A stretch of 64,000 bases of DNA. Source: Lysinibacter sp. HNR. Lineage in GTDB: Bacteria > Actinomycetota > Actinomycetes > Actinomycetales > Microbacteriaceae. The DNA lies in the NCBI RefSeq assembly GCF_029760935.1, contig NZ_CP121684.1, positions 2,542,001-2,606,000 on the forward strand, given 5' to 3'. Below are positions 9,061-18,400 of this stretch, piece by piece; the stretch's first letter is position 1; each line of letters begins with the position of its first letter. The position numbers and the translations under genes are program-made. The notes beneath the pieces were generated by a model. It saw only the letters and a list, made by a program, of their open reading frames with translations. It was not told the DNA's origin and searched no databases.

Positions 9061-10212
9061 TTAGTGAACGAGTGAGCAGAGCAGTGCTTCCAGGGACAGC
9101 AGAGGGGTGACGTTGCTCGAGATTCTTTTTTGAGCGATAGCTATCTCCTCGATAAACACCAGCACATCGTCGGGTCGCATACGCTGGGCTGCGCTACGAA
9201 TCTCTGTGTTAAATTCTCTGTTAATCAGCTCTTGTTTTCCACCCAATTGGATAACCAACACGTCTCGATATGCGGAGAGCAGGTCGGTGAAGATACGATC
9301 AACCCCGTCGCGAACACTGCGGGTTGCGCGTCTTTTTTGGTCTTCTTCTAATTGCCTCACCTGTGACCGGAGGGCCGGGGGGATAGCCGCGCCGGGCGTC
9401 ACCCCCAGGTTACGCAGCGTTTCCTCGCGCTCTCGTTCGTCTCGCTCTGCCGAGACGGCTTTGGAGTCTTCGACGGCGATGTCGCTGAGTTGGCGCGCAA
9501 CCTGCATGGCATCGGCCACACCGCGAATCCCAAATACGCGTGAGAGGGTTTGTTCTCGGCGCTGCCGAGCCTCTTCGTTGGTGGCCAAGCGACGGGCCAT
9601 CCCGATGTGGCTCTGTGCCTGGCGCGCGCTCCGCTCTGCGGTTTCTGCGTCGATGCCGTGTGTTTCAACCAGGAGCCTGGCCACATCGTTCACTGCGGGA
9701 ACCCGGAGTCGGACACTGCGCACCCGCGAACGAATGGTTGGTATCACATCGGCTTCACTCGGAGCGCAGAGAATCCACACGGTGCGGGCGGGCGGTTCTT
9801 CAAGGGCTTTGAGCAGCACATTTGAGGTGCGCTCCGGCATACGATCCGCGTCTTCTATAACCATGACTCGGTAGCGACCGACCGAGGGAGAAAAATGAGA
9901 GCTGGTTACGAGCGAACGCACATCCTCAATGCTGATGATAACCTTTTCGCTCGTGAGTGTGCCCAGGTCGGGATGCGTTCTGGCCTTTACCTGTGCGGTG
10001 GTGAACTCAATATCCGCAGGGCCTCTGGAGAGCAGCGCCGCTGCAAAGGCAAAGGCCAGGTTAGAGCGTCCAGACCCTGCGGGTCCGGTGACGAGCCAGG
10101 CGTGTGTCATCCCGTCAGAATCGTCGTGGGAACCAATCAATTCAGACTCCGCCGCTTTTTGTAGAACGCGGACAGCGTCGTCTTGGCCCACCAGTCCCCG
10201 CCATACGCTCAT
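9061..10212 (-). CDS. holB: DNA polymerase III subunit delta'
   Basis: The 383-residue AAA+ clamp-loader subunit starts with MSVWRGLVGQDDAVRVL. It has a P-loop-like GPAGSGRSNLAFAFAAALL, the sensor/Walker B region YRVMVIEDADRMPERTSNVLLKALEEPP, and an SRVRSVRLR segment matching the SRC-like position. The zinc-binding cysteines of the E. coli subunit are absent, as is usual in actinobacterial versions. It acts with DnaX and delta to load the sliding clamp. The order topA-tmk-holB on one strand matches other actinobacteria, where holB lies close to topA. Confidence 0.9.
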   Translation of the reverse strand: MSVWRGLVGQDDAVRVLQKAAESELIGSHDDSDGMTHAWLVTGPAGSGRSNLAFAFAAALLSRGPADIEFTTAQVKARTHPDLGTLTSEKVIISIEDVRSLVTSSHFSPSVGRYRVMVIEDADRMPERTSNVLLKALEEPPARTVWILCAPSEADVIPTIRSRVRSVRLRVPAVNDVARLLVETHGIDAETAERSARQAQSHIGMARRLATNEEARQRREQTLSRVFGIRGVADAMQVARQLSDIAVEDSKAVSAERDEREREETLRNLGVTPGAAIPPALRSQVRQLEEDQKRRATRSVRDGVDRIFTDLLSAYRDVLVIQLGGKQELINREFNTEIRSAAQRMRPDDVLVFIEEIAIAQKRISSNVTPLLSLEALLCSLVH

Positions 10213-10276
10213 CTCTTTAGACTACCCGTCACGTTCCGGGGAGAACACGGAAAACGGATTTTCCTCTCGTGATTGT

Positions 10277-10900
10277 TCATGACCGAAGAAGAGGCTCGAC
10301 CCTCTCCCGGATTTTTTGTGCAATGTTTTTGATGGGGAGGCCTGCGTCAATCGTGAGAAACCGCCGGGGATGGGCCGCCGCACGGGCACGGTAGGCCGCC
10401 CTAACCCTCTCGTGAAATTCAAGTTTTTCCGATTCCAAACGGTCAAGAGCGGCACCGGTGTTGGTGATTCGTTGACGCCCCACGGAGGGGTCTAAGTCGA
10501 GCAGGACTGTCAGGTCGGGAACCAGTCCACGAGCCGCCCACAATGAGAGCTTTTCAATCTCTTCGGCCTCAAGAACCCGACCCGCGCCCTGGTATGCCAC
10601 GGAAGAATCGATATAGCGATCCTGAATCACAATCTCACCCCGCTCAAGTGCGGGCTGCACCAGCGTTTCGATGTGGTGTGCACGATCCGCTGCATAAAGG
10701 AGGGCTTCCGCACGGGGGGAAACGTCCCCCTCTCGGTGCAGAAGAATCTGACGAATCTCAAGCCCCAGATCTGTGCCGCCCGGTTCCCGAGTGAGCAGCA
10801 CGGTTCTGCCCCGTTGCGTCACCCACTCACCGAGAAGGCGCGCCTGGGTTGATTTACCGCTCGCGTCCCCTCCCTCAAACGTGATAAACACTCCGGTCAC
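10277..10900 (-). CDS. tmk: Thymidylate kinase
   Basis: The 207-residue enzyme phosphorylates dTMP to dTDP. The P-loop FEGGDASGKSTQARLL is at residues 8-23. The TREPGG motif, the DRYIDSSVAYQGAGR substrate site and the LDLDPSVGRQR lid region are all present. Its start overlaps the topA stop by four bases (ATGA), indicating translational coupling. A 64-base gap separates it from holB. Confidence 0.95.
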   Translation of the reverse strand: MTGVFITFEGGDASGKSTQARLLGEWVTQRGRTVLLTREPGGTDLGLEIRQILLHREGDVSPRAEALLYAADRAHHIETLVQPALERGEIVIQDRYIDSSVAYQGAGRVLEAEEIEKLSLWAARGLVPDLTVLLDLDPSVGRQRITNTGAALDRLESEKLEFHERVRAAYRARAAAHPRRFLTIDAGLPIKNIAQKIRERVEPLLRS

Positions 10901-13785
10901 TCTGCGCTTCCCTCCACATCAGCTTTTTTTGTTGCTGGCTTTTTTGTGGTGGAGGTCTTTGTGCCAGCGGTTTTTGCGGCACTCGCCTTTGTCGTGGTCT
11001 TCTTTGCCGGAGATGCTTTTGCCGCCGTCGCCTTTTTGGCGGTGGTGGCCTTTGCCGCGGCTGTTTTTGTAGCCGTTGTTTTTGCCGCCGGTTTCTTAGC
11101 CGTGGTCTTTTTTGCCACCGCTTTTTTTGCCCGGGGTTTTGCCGGACCTTTAGCACGCTTAATCTCTAACAGTTCAACGGCACGTTCAAAAGTAATACCA
11201 TCGACGTCATCGCCCCGGGGAATGGTGGCATTGGTTTCACCGTCGGTGACGTAAGGGCCAAAACGACCGTCTTTCACCTTGATTGGTTTACCGCTCACCG
11301 GGTCCGCCTCGAATTCTTTGAGCGCGCTGGAAGCCTTGCGTGCACCATATTTGGGCTGCGAGAAGAGTTCAAGCGCCCCGGGCAGATCAATGCTGAGGAT
11401 GGCGTCTTCATTGGGAAGAGAACGAGTATCGGTTCCTTTTTTAAGGTAGGCACCGTAACGACCGTTTTGAGCGGTGATGTCCTCACCGCTCTCGGGGTCT
11501 TGACCTACCGTTCGAGGCAGATTAAGCAGGGTGAGTGCTGTCTCCAGATCGATAGTTTCTAAATCCATGGATTTAAACAGCGATGCGGTGCGCGGTTTGG
11601 GAGCCGTTTTGCTCTTTTTAGCGGGCGCCTCCTCAGGTTCTGGTTCGACCTCGGTGATGTAGGGGCCAAAGCGTCCGTCTTTGGCCACTATATTTTTGCC
11701 CGTTTCTGGGTTAACCCCAATCACGCGGTCCACGACCACGGGTGCGTCCACCAGTTCTTGGGCTTTGGCCGCGGTAAGCTCATCGGGAGCAAGGCCCTCG
11801 GGAATGTTCACGCGGCGAAGGGCCACGCTCCCCTCCTCGGTAAGGGTACCGTTCTCATCGGGAACTTCAAGGTAGGGACCGTATTTTCCAATACGAAGCG
11901 TGATGGTGTCGGTTACAGCAATTGAGTTGATCGCTCGGGCATCAATCTCACCCAGGTTATCAACAATGCTTCGAAGCCCCGGATGTTCTTCGTTACCAAA
12001 GTAAAAACCGTTTAGCCACTCGTTACGATCCTCAGAGCCAGCCGCGATACGGTCTAGATCGTTCTCCATGGTGGCGGTGAAATCGTACTGCACGAGTTCC
12101 GTAAAGTGCTCTTCGAGGAGCCGCACCACCGAAAAGGCGATCCAGCTGGGCACAAGCGCCTCGCCTCGCTTACTCACATAACCACGATCCATAATGGTTG
12201 AAAGGATTGCGGTGTACGTTGAGGGCCGTCCTATACCCAGCTCTTCGAGCTTTTTTGTGAGGCTGGCCTCCGTGTAGCGAGGTTTGGGAAGGGTGTCGTG
12301 TCCCTTTGCCTCGATCTCTGCGAGAACGAGTTTCTGGCCCGTCTCAAGAACGGGAAGCTTTTCGTCAGAACCGGAAGAGACCGCGTGCCTTTTTTCATCG
12401 GTGCCCTCTTCGTAGGCGAGCAAAAATCCACGGAACGTAATAACAGTTCCGCTCGCTGTAAACTCGGCGGTTTTTTTCTCAGAGGTGGGGCCCGCAGCAA
12501 CCGTAACTGTTGCCGTGGAACCTTTGGCGTCCGCCATCTGCGAGGCAACCGTTCGCTTCCAGATCAGCTCGTATAGCTTAAGCTCGTTTCCGGTGAGTGA
12601 TGATGCTGCCTCAGAGGGGGAACGGAACGTCTCCCCGGCGGGGCGAATTGCCTCGTGAGCCTCCTGTGCTCCCTTGCTTTTACCCTTATAAAGACGCGGG
12701 GCCTCGGGAACGGTTTCTGCTCCGTAAAGCTTAGCGGCCTGCGTTCTCGCGGCATTAATAGCCTGAGCAGAAAGGGAGGGAGAGTCCGTACGCATATAGG
12801 TGATAAACCCACGTTCGTAAAGAGCCTGCGCGGTTGACATGGTTTGACGCGACGTAAATCTGAGCTTACGGGATGCTTCCTGCTGAAGTGTCGACGTGGT
12901 GAAGGGAGCGGCGGGACGCCGCGAGTAGGGTTTGGTCTCGAGAGAGGTAACCGCTATGGGAACCTGCTCCTCGCGAAGCTGATCCACCAGTTCCGTCGCA
13001 GCGGTCTCGGTGAGGGAGACAACACCCGCTTCGGATGCCTTTTTGGTGAGTTCCCCCCGGTCATCGTAGTCTCGCCCGGTGGCAATAGGGCGACCGTCAA
13101 GACGTACCAGCCGCGCAGAGAATGTGTCATCCACACCGTCACGCGCCGTGTCAAACATACCCGTGAGATCCCAGTAGTTTGCGGAAACAAACGCTAGTCT
13201 TTCGCGCTCGCGATCAACAACAAGCCGTGTCGCCGCTGACTGTACTCGCCCGGCAGAAAGCCTCGGCGCAACTTTGCGCCACAGGACGGGCGAAAGATCG
13301 TATCCGTAGAGGCGATCGAGAATACGGCGAGTCTCTTGCGCATCTACGAGCGAGAGATCAATATCACGCGTGTTCTTCTTTGCGTATTCGATAGCCTCCT
13401 GAGTGATCTCGTGGAAGACCATGCGGCGTACCGGAACTTTGGGTTTGAGAACCTCTAGGAGGTGCCACGCAATTGCTTCACCCTCGCGGTCTTCATCAGT
13501 TGCGAGCCACACCTCATCCGCGGCCTTCAGCGCCCGCTTCAGTTCGGAAACCGTTTTCTTTTTATTTTCCGCGACAACATAGTACGGGCTGAAGTTATTC
13601 TCAATGTCCACGGCAAACTTACCAAACGGACCTTTTTTCATGTCTGCCGGAAGCTCAGACGGCTCAGCCAAATCACGAATGTGACCGACCGAAGCGACAA
13701 CCTCATACTCGTCACCCAGGTAGGCCCCAATGGTTTTTGCCTTGGTGGGTGACTCGACAATCACCAACTTCTTCGTGCTCGGCAC
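10897..13785 (-). CDS. topA: DNA topoisomerase I with Lys/Ala-rich C-terminal tail
   Basis: The 962-residue type IA topoisomerase relaxes negative supercoils. It has the Toprim domain (KLVIVESPTKAKTI, later DEDREGEAIAWHL at about 98-110), the active-site region FITYMRTDSPSLS with the catalytic Tyr near residue 330, and GIGRPSTY. After the core come several repeat modules (DGRFGPY) in place of zinc fingers. A roughly 100-residue tail of Lys/Ala/Thr repeats resembles histone H1. Such tails are known in actinobacterial TopA and promote processive DNA binding. The 152-base upstream spacer contains a TGTGAG/CTCACA dyad near 13808-13829, a possible supercoiling-responsive or operator element. Confidence 0.96.
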   Translation of the reverse strand: MPSTKKLVIVESPTKAKTIGAYLGDEYEVVASVGHIRDLAEPSELPADMKKGPFGKFAVDIENNFSPYYVVAENKKKTVSELKRALKAADEVWLATDEDREGEAIAWHLLEVLKPKVPVRRMVFHEITQEAIEYAKKNTRDIDLSLVDAQETRRILDRLYGYDLSPVLWRKVAPRLSAGRVQSAATRLVVDRERERLAFVSANYWDLTGMFDTARDGVDDTFSARLVRLDGRPIATGRDYDDRGELTKKASEAGVVSLTETAATELVDQLREEQVPIAVTSLETKPYSRRPAAPFTTSTLQQEASRKLRFTSRQTMSTAQALYERGFITYMRTDSPSLSAQAINAARTQAAKLYGAETVPEAPRLYKGKSKGAQEAHEAIRPAGETFRSPSEAASSLTGNELKLYELIWKRTVASQMADAKGSTATVTVAAGPTSEKKTAEFTASGTVITFRGFLLAYEEGTDEKRHAVSSGSDEKLPVLETGQKLVLAEIEAKGHDTLPKPRYTEASLTKKLEELGIGRPSTYTAILSTIMDRGYVSKRGEALVPSWIAFSVVRLLEEHFTELVQYDFTATMENDLDRIAAGSEDRNEWLNGFYFGNEEHPGLRSIVDNLGEIDARAINSIAVTDTITLRIGKYGPYLEVPDENGTLTEEGSVALRRVNIPEGLAPDELTAAKAQELVDAPVVVDRVIGVNPETGKNIVAKDGRFGPYITEVEPEPEEAPAKKSKTAPKPRTASLFKSMDLETIDLETALTLLNLPRTVGQDPESGEDITAQNGRYGAYLKKGTDTRSLPNEDAILSIDLPGALELFSQPKYGARKASSALKEFEADPVSGKPIKVKDGRFGPYVTDGETNATIPRGDDVDGITFERAVELLEIKRAKGPAKPRAKKAVAKKTTAKKPAAKTTATKTAAAKATTAKKATAAKASPAKKTTTKASAAKTAGTKTSTTKKPATKKADVEGSAE

Positions 13786-13937
13786 GCGACTCCTTACTCA
13801 TAAGCTATGTGAGCGATATTAGTCTCACACAAAACAACACTGGCGGTTACACCCCGCGCTTCACACATAGGAAAAACGCACGGCCCTAGCCGACACATTA
13901 CACAGTTTCGGTGGAAACATACTCATTTTCTGTGATT

Positions 13938-14288
13938 TTACAAAGGATGCGGAGGACCGGCGTTGGCCGATACCCGAACCGTAATTCCCATAATGTAGCG
14001 AGAAACCGAAACATGAACGTGAAATCCGTCAACAGTACAGCTCTCTATTGTGGCACGATTCCTGATCGCTATCTGCGCAGCACTCTCGCAGGGACTACCG
14101 AACACAAACCCCGCCGCCACATCCGCAGCTGCAAGAGCGGCGTTATCTGCGGTACCAGCGACCTGACGATGTGTAACAAAAAGCGCATGAGTCATAACAA
14201 AAGCCCCCGTGAGCAGCGTAACAGCAAGAACTATTGCGATAGCAACTACGGATGCCCCACCCTCCTCTCTCACGAATAAAATTCGCAT
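13938..14288 (-). CDS. TadG-like membrane-anchored pilus/secretion protein (Rv3654c-like)
   Basis: Starting at the ATG at 14288, which has AGGGAGAGG just upstream, the product is 116 residues. It has the pattern of Tad-associated helical proteins: GGASVVAIAIVLAVTLLTGAF, then an Ala-rich stretch ADNAALAAADVAAG and a pair of cysteines (PCESAAQ, ESCTVDG). Longer in-frame starts run into the preceding gene and are less likely. It closes the Tad-like cluster next to topA. Such proteins are presumed minor components of a Flp-type pilus or secretion apparatus. Confidence 0.7.
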   Translation of the reverse strand: MRILFVREEGGASVVAIAIVLAVTLLTGAFVMTHALFVTHRQVAGTADNAALAAADVAAGFVFGSPCESAAQIAIRNRATIESCTVDGFHVHVSVSRYIMGITVRVSANAGPPHPL

Positions 14289-14361
14289 AAGCCTCTCCCT
14301 AAAACAAAACACCGTTTTAGCCAGGCCCTCACCTCGTGCTTTTCTCAATCCGTCACAGACT

Positions 14362-14721
14362 TTATTCGGGCCAGGCAAGAGCACACGCTCGAGCAAAAAT
14401 GATCACAGAGTTTAACGGGGGAGAGTCAAACCCGGGAGCACTAAGCTCCACGCACACAAAGCCTGATTCACGACTCTGCTGCACAGAGACATCACCCCCT
14501 ATCGCAGCGAGTCGTCGAGTGATCAAAGTTGGGTCGTCGTGGCGGGCCAGGAGCCGCGCAACATCCGCCGCAGCGTCTGTGAGCCGAACCTGACTTGCGA
14601 TGAGTGCCACCACGGCTAAGCAAATACCCAGAACAGCAATTGCCACAGGCAGGACAATCGCAAACTCAGCCGTAACGCTACCTCGATCTGATGGCACACC
14701 GATCGTTCGAAGGCTTACCAC
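14362..14721 (-). CDS. TadE-like minor pilin
   Basis: The 119-residue protein begins with a short basic/polar leader and the typical DRGSVTAEFAIVLPVAIAVLGICLAVVAL. This is a hydrophobic helix with Glu at position 5 after the likely processing point, as in TadE pseudopilins. Two cysteines lie in the C-terminal half. It follows the DUF4244 gene by 12 bases and precedes the TadG-like gene, in an apparent operon. The role in Flp-type fibres is inferred from family. Confidence 0.75.
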   Translation of the reverse strand: MVSLRTIGVPSDRGSVTAEFAIVLPVAIAVLGICLAVVALIASQVRLTDAAADVARLLARHDDPTLITRRLAAIGGDVSVQQSRESGFVCVELSAPGFDSPPLNSVIIFARACALAWPE

Positions 14722-14733
14722 ACGAGCACTCTC

Positions 14734-15060
14734 TCAGCCAGCCGAGTTAAGCGCCCGTGTAACCAGGTCTGTCAATAAGTTTTTAATCGCGTTGCCTTTG
14801 AGAATTACCACCAGCAAACCCGCAAAACCCACCGCAGCCATGATCACCACCGCATACTCGGCAGTTGCAGCTCCGGCCTCATCGCGTAACAGTTCTTGCC
14901 AATGCTTGCGAACGGCACGGACAATCGCTCTTACACGGTGGGTACTATTCTGTGGCGCCAACTTGTCGGCTGCCCCGACGTCCTGCACGGTGGCAGAACT
15001 TTCACAGACACCCCTACTGGGATGGTCAAAATGTGGTGAAGGAAAAGGAAGAAGTGACAC
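14734..15060 (-). CDS. DUF4244 family Flp-pilin-like protein
   Basis: The C-terminal half (residues about 60-108) carries the DUF4244 signature, DEAGAATAEYAVVIMAAVGFAGLLVVIL, which resembles Flp pilins with their Glu-Tyr pair after the processing site. The N-terminal 50 residues are poorly conserved in character, so the true start may be an internal GTG. By position and size it is the most likely major pilin subunit of this locus. Confidence 0.75.
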   Translation of the reverse strand: MSLLPFPSPHFDHPSRGVCESSATVQDVGAADKLAPQNSTHRVRAIVRAVRKHWQELLRDEAGAATAEYAVVIMAAVGFAGLLVVILKGNAIKNLLTDLVTRALNSAG

Positions 15061-15254
15061 GTTAACCCCGGCTCTCTGGAGAGGCTCTCTCTATCAGAAT
15101 TGGCAAATGTAAGAAGATCGGGCACAAGTTCTTAGGTTCTATTCTGCTAGCCAATCCCCGACGAATAAACGACGGACCACAAGTCTCTGGATAACTCGCA
15201 GGCTCTGCACCATGTGGAGGAGCATCGAGAGAAAGCCAGAGCGTGCCAAACCCG

Positions 15255-16253
15255 CTAAACAACCACCGACACGATGGAGAGTATGAGGGGTACCACACCC
15301 AGAAGAACAAAAGCCGGCAGCGTACACACTCCCAGCGGCAACATAAGCCTCACCGCCAATTGAGCGGCCAGCCGTGAACCCTCTGAGCGCTTTTCTGCCC
15401 GCACCAGATCGGCATCAGCGTGCACGAGATCTGAGGCAGGGATACCCGCGGTCGTCGCCAAATCTAACGAACGCTGAGCTCGCGATAATTCGTCATGCTC
15501 TTCCACATCACAGCGTTCTATAGTATCTGCCACGAGCATCTGTGAACGCTCCAACGAGCCCCCTCCGCTCACCGCCAATGCAATGAGATCGAGCACCAAA
15601 CCGGGAGTGTGACACCGAGGCTCGGCACGCCGAACCAGGCCCGCACTCCACAGAACAGCCACGAGGCTCAGGATCACCCCCAGGACCCCACAGGCGATAC
15701 CAAACCCGGTGCCAATGAGTATTCCCACAGAGTTAAAACCCAACAGTGTACTCATTCCCAGACTTGCTACGGGAAGAACAGCCATAAGACCGGCGGTGGA
15801 ACGGGGCGCTGCGAGCGCCGCACGAACAGCCCTTCTATGAGAGCTGTTATCGTCGTAACTACGGGCAAGGCGCGTGAGGCAGGTGGCAAGGGGTGCTCCA
15901 CACTCCTGGGCTACCGTGAGCGTGGCGGCAAGTCCTAGCCAGGATGCGTAGGCTGCACCAGAGGGGGCACCCCGCACTGCAACTACACCCCCGTAGCGCA
16001 TCATAAAGTGGTGTTTCACAGAGGCACGCATCGCTTCGGCGATATCGTTTCCCACCCGAGCGGCATCATCACAATCCCTGATAATGGAAAGCGCACGAGG
16101 GGAAAGATCGCCCGCTCCCGGCACGTGTTCCCAGACACGAGAAGCCGGTAGCCCGGCACTCACCATAACGGCGATGCGACGCACAATTGTAACCACCTCG
16201 TGCGCCTCCTCGGTGTCTTTCAACCTACGTCGCACTGAGCTTTGAGCCTTCAA
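15255..16253 (-). CDS. Type II secretion system F-like protein (TadB/TadC-type)
   Basis: The 332-residue inner-membrane protein contains a T2SF domain. An N-terminal cytoplasmic segment (VVTIVRRIAVMVSAGLPASRVWEHV) precedes membrane segments near the middle (AVLPVASLGMSTLLGF and GVLGVILSLVAVLW). A second T2SF-like portion (DLIALAVSGGGSLERSQMLVADTIE) follows, with a C-terminal membrane helix pair. Classical Tad loci encode two separate F proteins, TadB and TadC; only this one is seen here. It overlaps the ATPase gene by 29 bases, indicating coupled translation. Confidence 0.82.
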   Translation of the reverse strand: MKAQSSVRRRLKDTEEAHEVVTIVRRIAVMVSAGLPASRVWEHVPGAGDLSPRALSIIRDCDDAARVGNDIAEAMRASVKHHFMMRYGGVVAVRGAPSGAAYASWLGLAATLTVAQECGAPLATCLTRLARSYDDNSSHRRAVRAALAAPRSTAGLMAVLPVASLGMSTLLGFNSVGILIGTGFGIACGVLGVILSLVAVLWSAGLVRRAEPRCHTPGLVLDLIALAVSGGGSLERSQMLVADTIERCDVEEHDELSRAQRSLDLATTAGIPASDLVHADADLVRAEKRSEGSRLAAQLAVRLMLPLGVCTLPAFVLLGVVPLILSIVSVVV

Positions 16254-17220
16254 ATCGATATTCCCTCACACCGAGAACACCCGTCTCATCACAAAAGAAA
16301 CTGCCAATTCCGCTAATACTGCGTACACCGCCGGTGCGTTCTAGCTGAACCACCAGGTGAATCGCACTCACCACCTGGCGAGCAAGCGTATGAGGGAGAA
16401 AACCGGCAACCGCCCCCAGGGCCTCAAGCCGGGCTGGAACATCGGCAAGTGAGTTTGCGTGAAGGGTACCCGCCCCGCCATCGTGTCCAGTGTTAAGGGC
16501 CGAGAGCAACTCCCGTAACTCTGGCCCCCGGCACTCACCCACAACAATGCGGTCCGGTCTCATTCGCAGAGCCTCTCGCACGAGTTGGTCAAGGCCCAGA
16601 CCACCCGCACCCTCTAGATTTTTTTGCCGCGCCTCCAGGGAAACGCAGTGGGGATGGTGGATGTTCAGCTCTGCCACATCTTCGATGGTGATGATGCGCT
16701 CCACCGCTGGAACACAACCCATCAGAGCGGCCAGTAGCGTGGTTTTCCCACACCCGCCGGCACCGGTAATCAAAATATTTTGTCGATTCTGAATGGCTCG
16801 AAGCAACACTGCACGTACAGCCTCCCCAAACATACCGGCTGTATAAAGGTCGTCCAGGCTCAAAGCGCGCTCCCGGGGAACACGGATAGAAAGCAGTGGT
16901 CCCTCACGCGCGATTGGCGGAAGCACAGCGTGGACCCGAAGCCCCCTCCCGAGCCGAACGTCAACACACGGGGTGGTCTCATCAACGTGCCGCCCACCCC
17001 GGCTAATGAGCCGCACCGCAAGACCACGCGCTTGCTCCCGATTGAGGGTGAGCGAAGACTCACGAACCGCGCCCGCTCCGCGATCAACCCACACCCCAGA
17101 TCCACCGTTCACAAAGATATCTGTGACCTGGGGATCGTCTACTAAGTAAGCTAACGGTCCCAGAAGCGCTAGAAGTTCATACGAAGAAGCCACCATGGGT
17201 TTGACGATAGACCAGAGCAT
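16225..17220 (-). CDS. Tad-type pilus assembly ATPase (TadA/CpaF family)
   Basis: The 331-residue secretion ATPase powers fibre assembly. It has the N-terminal DPQVTDIFVNGGSGVWVDRG module, then Walker A GAGGCGKTT (about residues 153-161), the Asp box (RIITIEDVAELNIHH), Walker B RPDRIVVGECRG and the His-box region GHDGGAGTLHANS. It is shorter than typical CpaF proteins, lacking the long N-terminal extension. It heads the five-gene minus-strand cluster. The same set lies near topA in mycobacteria (Rv3654c-Rv3660c region), supporting the assignment. Confidence 0.88.
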   Translation of the reverse strand: MLWSIVKPMVASSYELLALLGPLAYLVDDPQVTDIFVNGGSGVWVDRGAGAVRESSLTLNREQARGLAVRLISRGGRHVDETTPCVDVRLGRGLRVHAVLPPIAREGPLLSIRVPRERALSLDDLYTAGMFGEAVRAVLLRAIQNRQNILITGAGGCGKTTLLAALMGCVPAVERIITIEDVAELNIHHPHCVSLEARQKNLEGAGGLGLDQLVREALRMRPDRIVVGECRGPELRELLSALNTGHDGGAGTLHANSLADVPARLEALGAVAGFLPHTLARQVVSAIHLVVQLERTGGVRSISGIGSFFCDETGVLGVREYRFEGSKLSAT

Positions 17221-17311
17221 ACCGGGCGGTCAGTGGCGGCGTCGCGTTGTGGACAAGGTGTTCTCGCACCTCGTCTGTGGAGGTGTTGTTTGTGCTGTGC
17301 ACCCTCACCCG

Positions 17312-17329
17312 ATGGTGTGACACACCACC
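17312..17329. repeat. Dyad immediately after the HprK-like gene
   Basis: TGGTGTG (17313-17319) and CACACCA (17321-17327) form an almost perfect palindrome directly beyond the stop codon of the HprK-like gene. It could be an operator-type dyad or part of a terminator, but there is no clear T-run. Confidence 0.35.
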
Positions 17330-18400
17330 TCAATTGCCCAAACGCACACCCGGGGTTTTAAAAGGAAGCTCAATAAGGTCACCGGGGCCGTGAACGGTCC
17401 AGGCGGGTAGTTCAGCAAGCTGAGCAAGAGTTCGGGCACGTTGTTCGCTCTGCTCCGCCCGGCGATCCGGAATAAACCGCATCCAATCGGCGTGCTGACC
17501 GCTAAACGCCGATTCGTCGTGCGTGTCAAACTCCTGAACCCTCTCCGAGACCGATTGCCGCAACAAGCACACAACCGTATTTTCCCCCGGCCCAATACTC
17601 GCGTGGAGTATCCCCCGAGGAACCCACGACCCGTTACCCAGCGCGCTCGGAAACCTCGCCCGAAACCCCGCCGGGTCAACCGCGTATTTATTGTAGGGAG
17701 AGAACTCGTGCCCCTCGGGAGCCGCCGCCGCGGAGATCCCGGCGATAGCGGACAACCCCGGATATTTCATGATGGTGGCGTATCCCAGGTGTGGATAGTC
17801 GGGCCAGCCCCGAACGCTGAGCCCCCGCTCACCCTCGGTTACGAGCGTCTTGTCACCGCTTAGAATCTGGTACCCGAAATGCTCGACCAGTTCGAGCAGG
17901 ATAGTGCTTTTGCCCGCCCCCTTCGAACCGCTCACGAGCATCACCTCACCCGCGTGCGCGGCAGCCGTTGCGTGCAGGATGACCGCTCCGCGATTCTCCT
18001 GGTCCCGCAGAACAAGGTCACGGATAAGCTCCACCAGGTCAAACCATCCGTCAGACCCAATCTCAACGTCGATGTGTCTCTCGGTTTGGTCGAAGCGAAA
18101 AGTCGTTTGGGTACGGTCACAGATCACCGTCTCCGTACCGCCTATTTCTCGCCAGCGTTTCGCGGCAATTGTAAAGAATTCTCCCGCGCTCTTTCGCATG
18201 TACACGGACTCCCCCGCGCTCTCTGGTACGTCTCTTCGCAGCGGGGTCACTCGCAGGGTAGCCAAGGGGGTGCTCAGCATATCCGGCTTCTCAACCCAAA
18301 AGTGTGTGTCGAGAAAACGAAGCGTCTCACCAAGATCAACACCGGGGACAAGATGAAAACGTAAGCGAGAACTCGCATAAACCAGATCAAAAATTTCCAC
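17330..18400 (-). CDS. HPr kinase-like P-loop ATPase, solitary
   Basis: The 356-residue protein starts at a GTG preceded by GAGGAG. A poorly recognised N-terminal half (residues 1-140) is followed by HATAAAHAGEVMLVSGSKGAGKSTILLEL. This is a P-loop in the context typical of HprK-like kinases, where 'SGDK' (SGDKTLV, about 181) provides the next acidic site. It lacks the full catalytic set of true HPr kinase and no HPr gene is nearby. Related proteins phosphorylate peptides or act in peptide-modification clusters, but no PqqD or precursor gene is seen here. The substrate is unknown. Confidence 0.65.
   Translation of the reverse strand: MEIFDLVYASSRLRFHLVPGVDLGETLRFLDTHFWVEKPDMLSTPLATLRVTPLRRDVPESAGESVYMRKSAGEFFTIAAKRWREIGGTETVICDRTQTTFRFDQTERHIDVEIGSDGWFDLVELIRDLVLRDQENRGAVILHATAAAHAGEVMLVSGSKGAGKSTILLELVEHFGYQILSGDKTLVTEGERGLSVRGWPDYPHLGYATIMKYPGLSAIAGISAAAAPEGHEFSPYNKYAVDPAGFRARFPSALGNGSWVPRGILHASIGPGENTVVCLLRQSVSERVQEFDTHDESAFSGQHADWMRFIPDRRAEQSEQRARTLAQLAELPAWTVHGPGDLIELPFKTPGVRLGN

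Noticed and set aside
10946-11254. Long hydrophobic reading frame opposite the end of topA
   Set aside because: It is the antisense reading of the Lys/Ala/Thr-rich TopA tail; its Val/Phe/Ala composition follows from that repeat.
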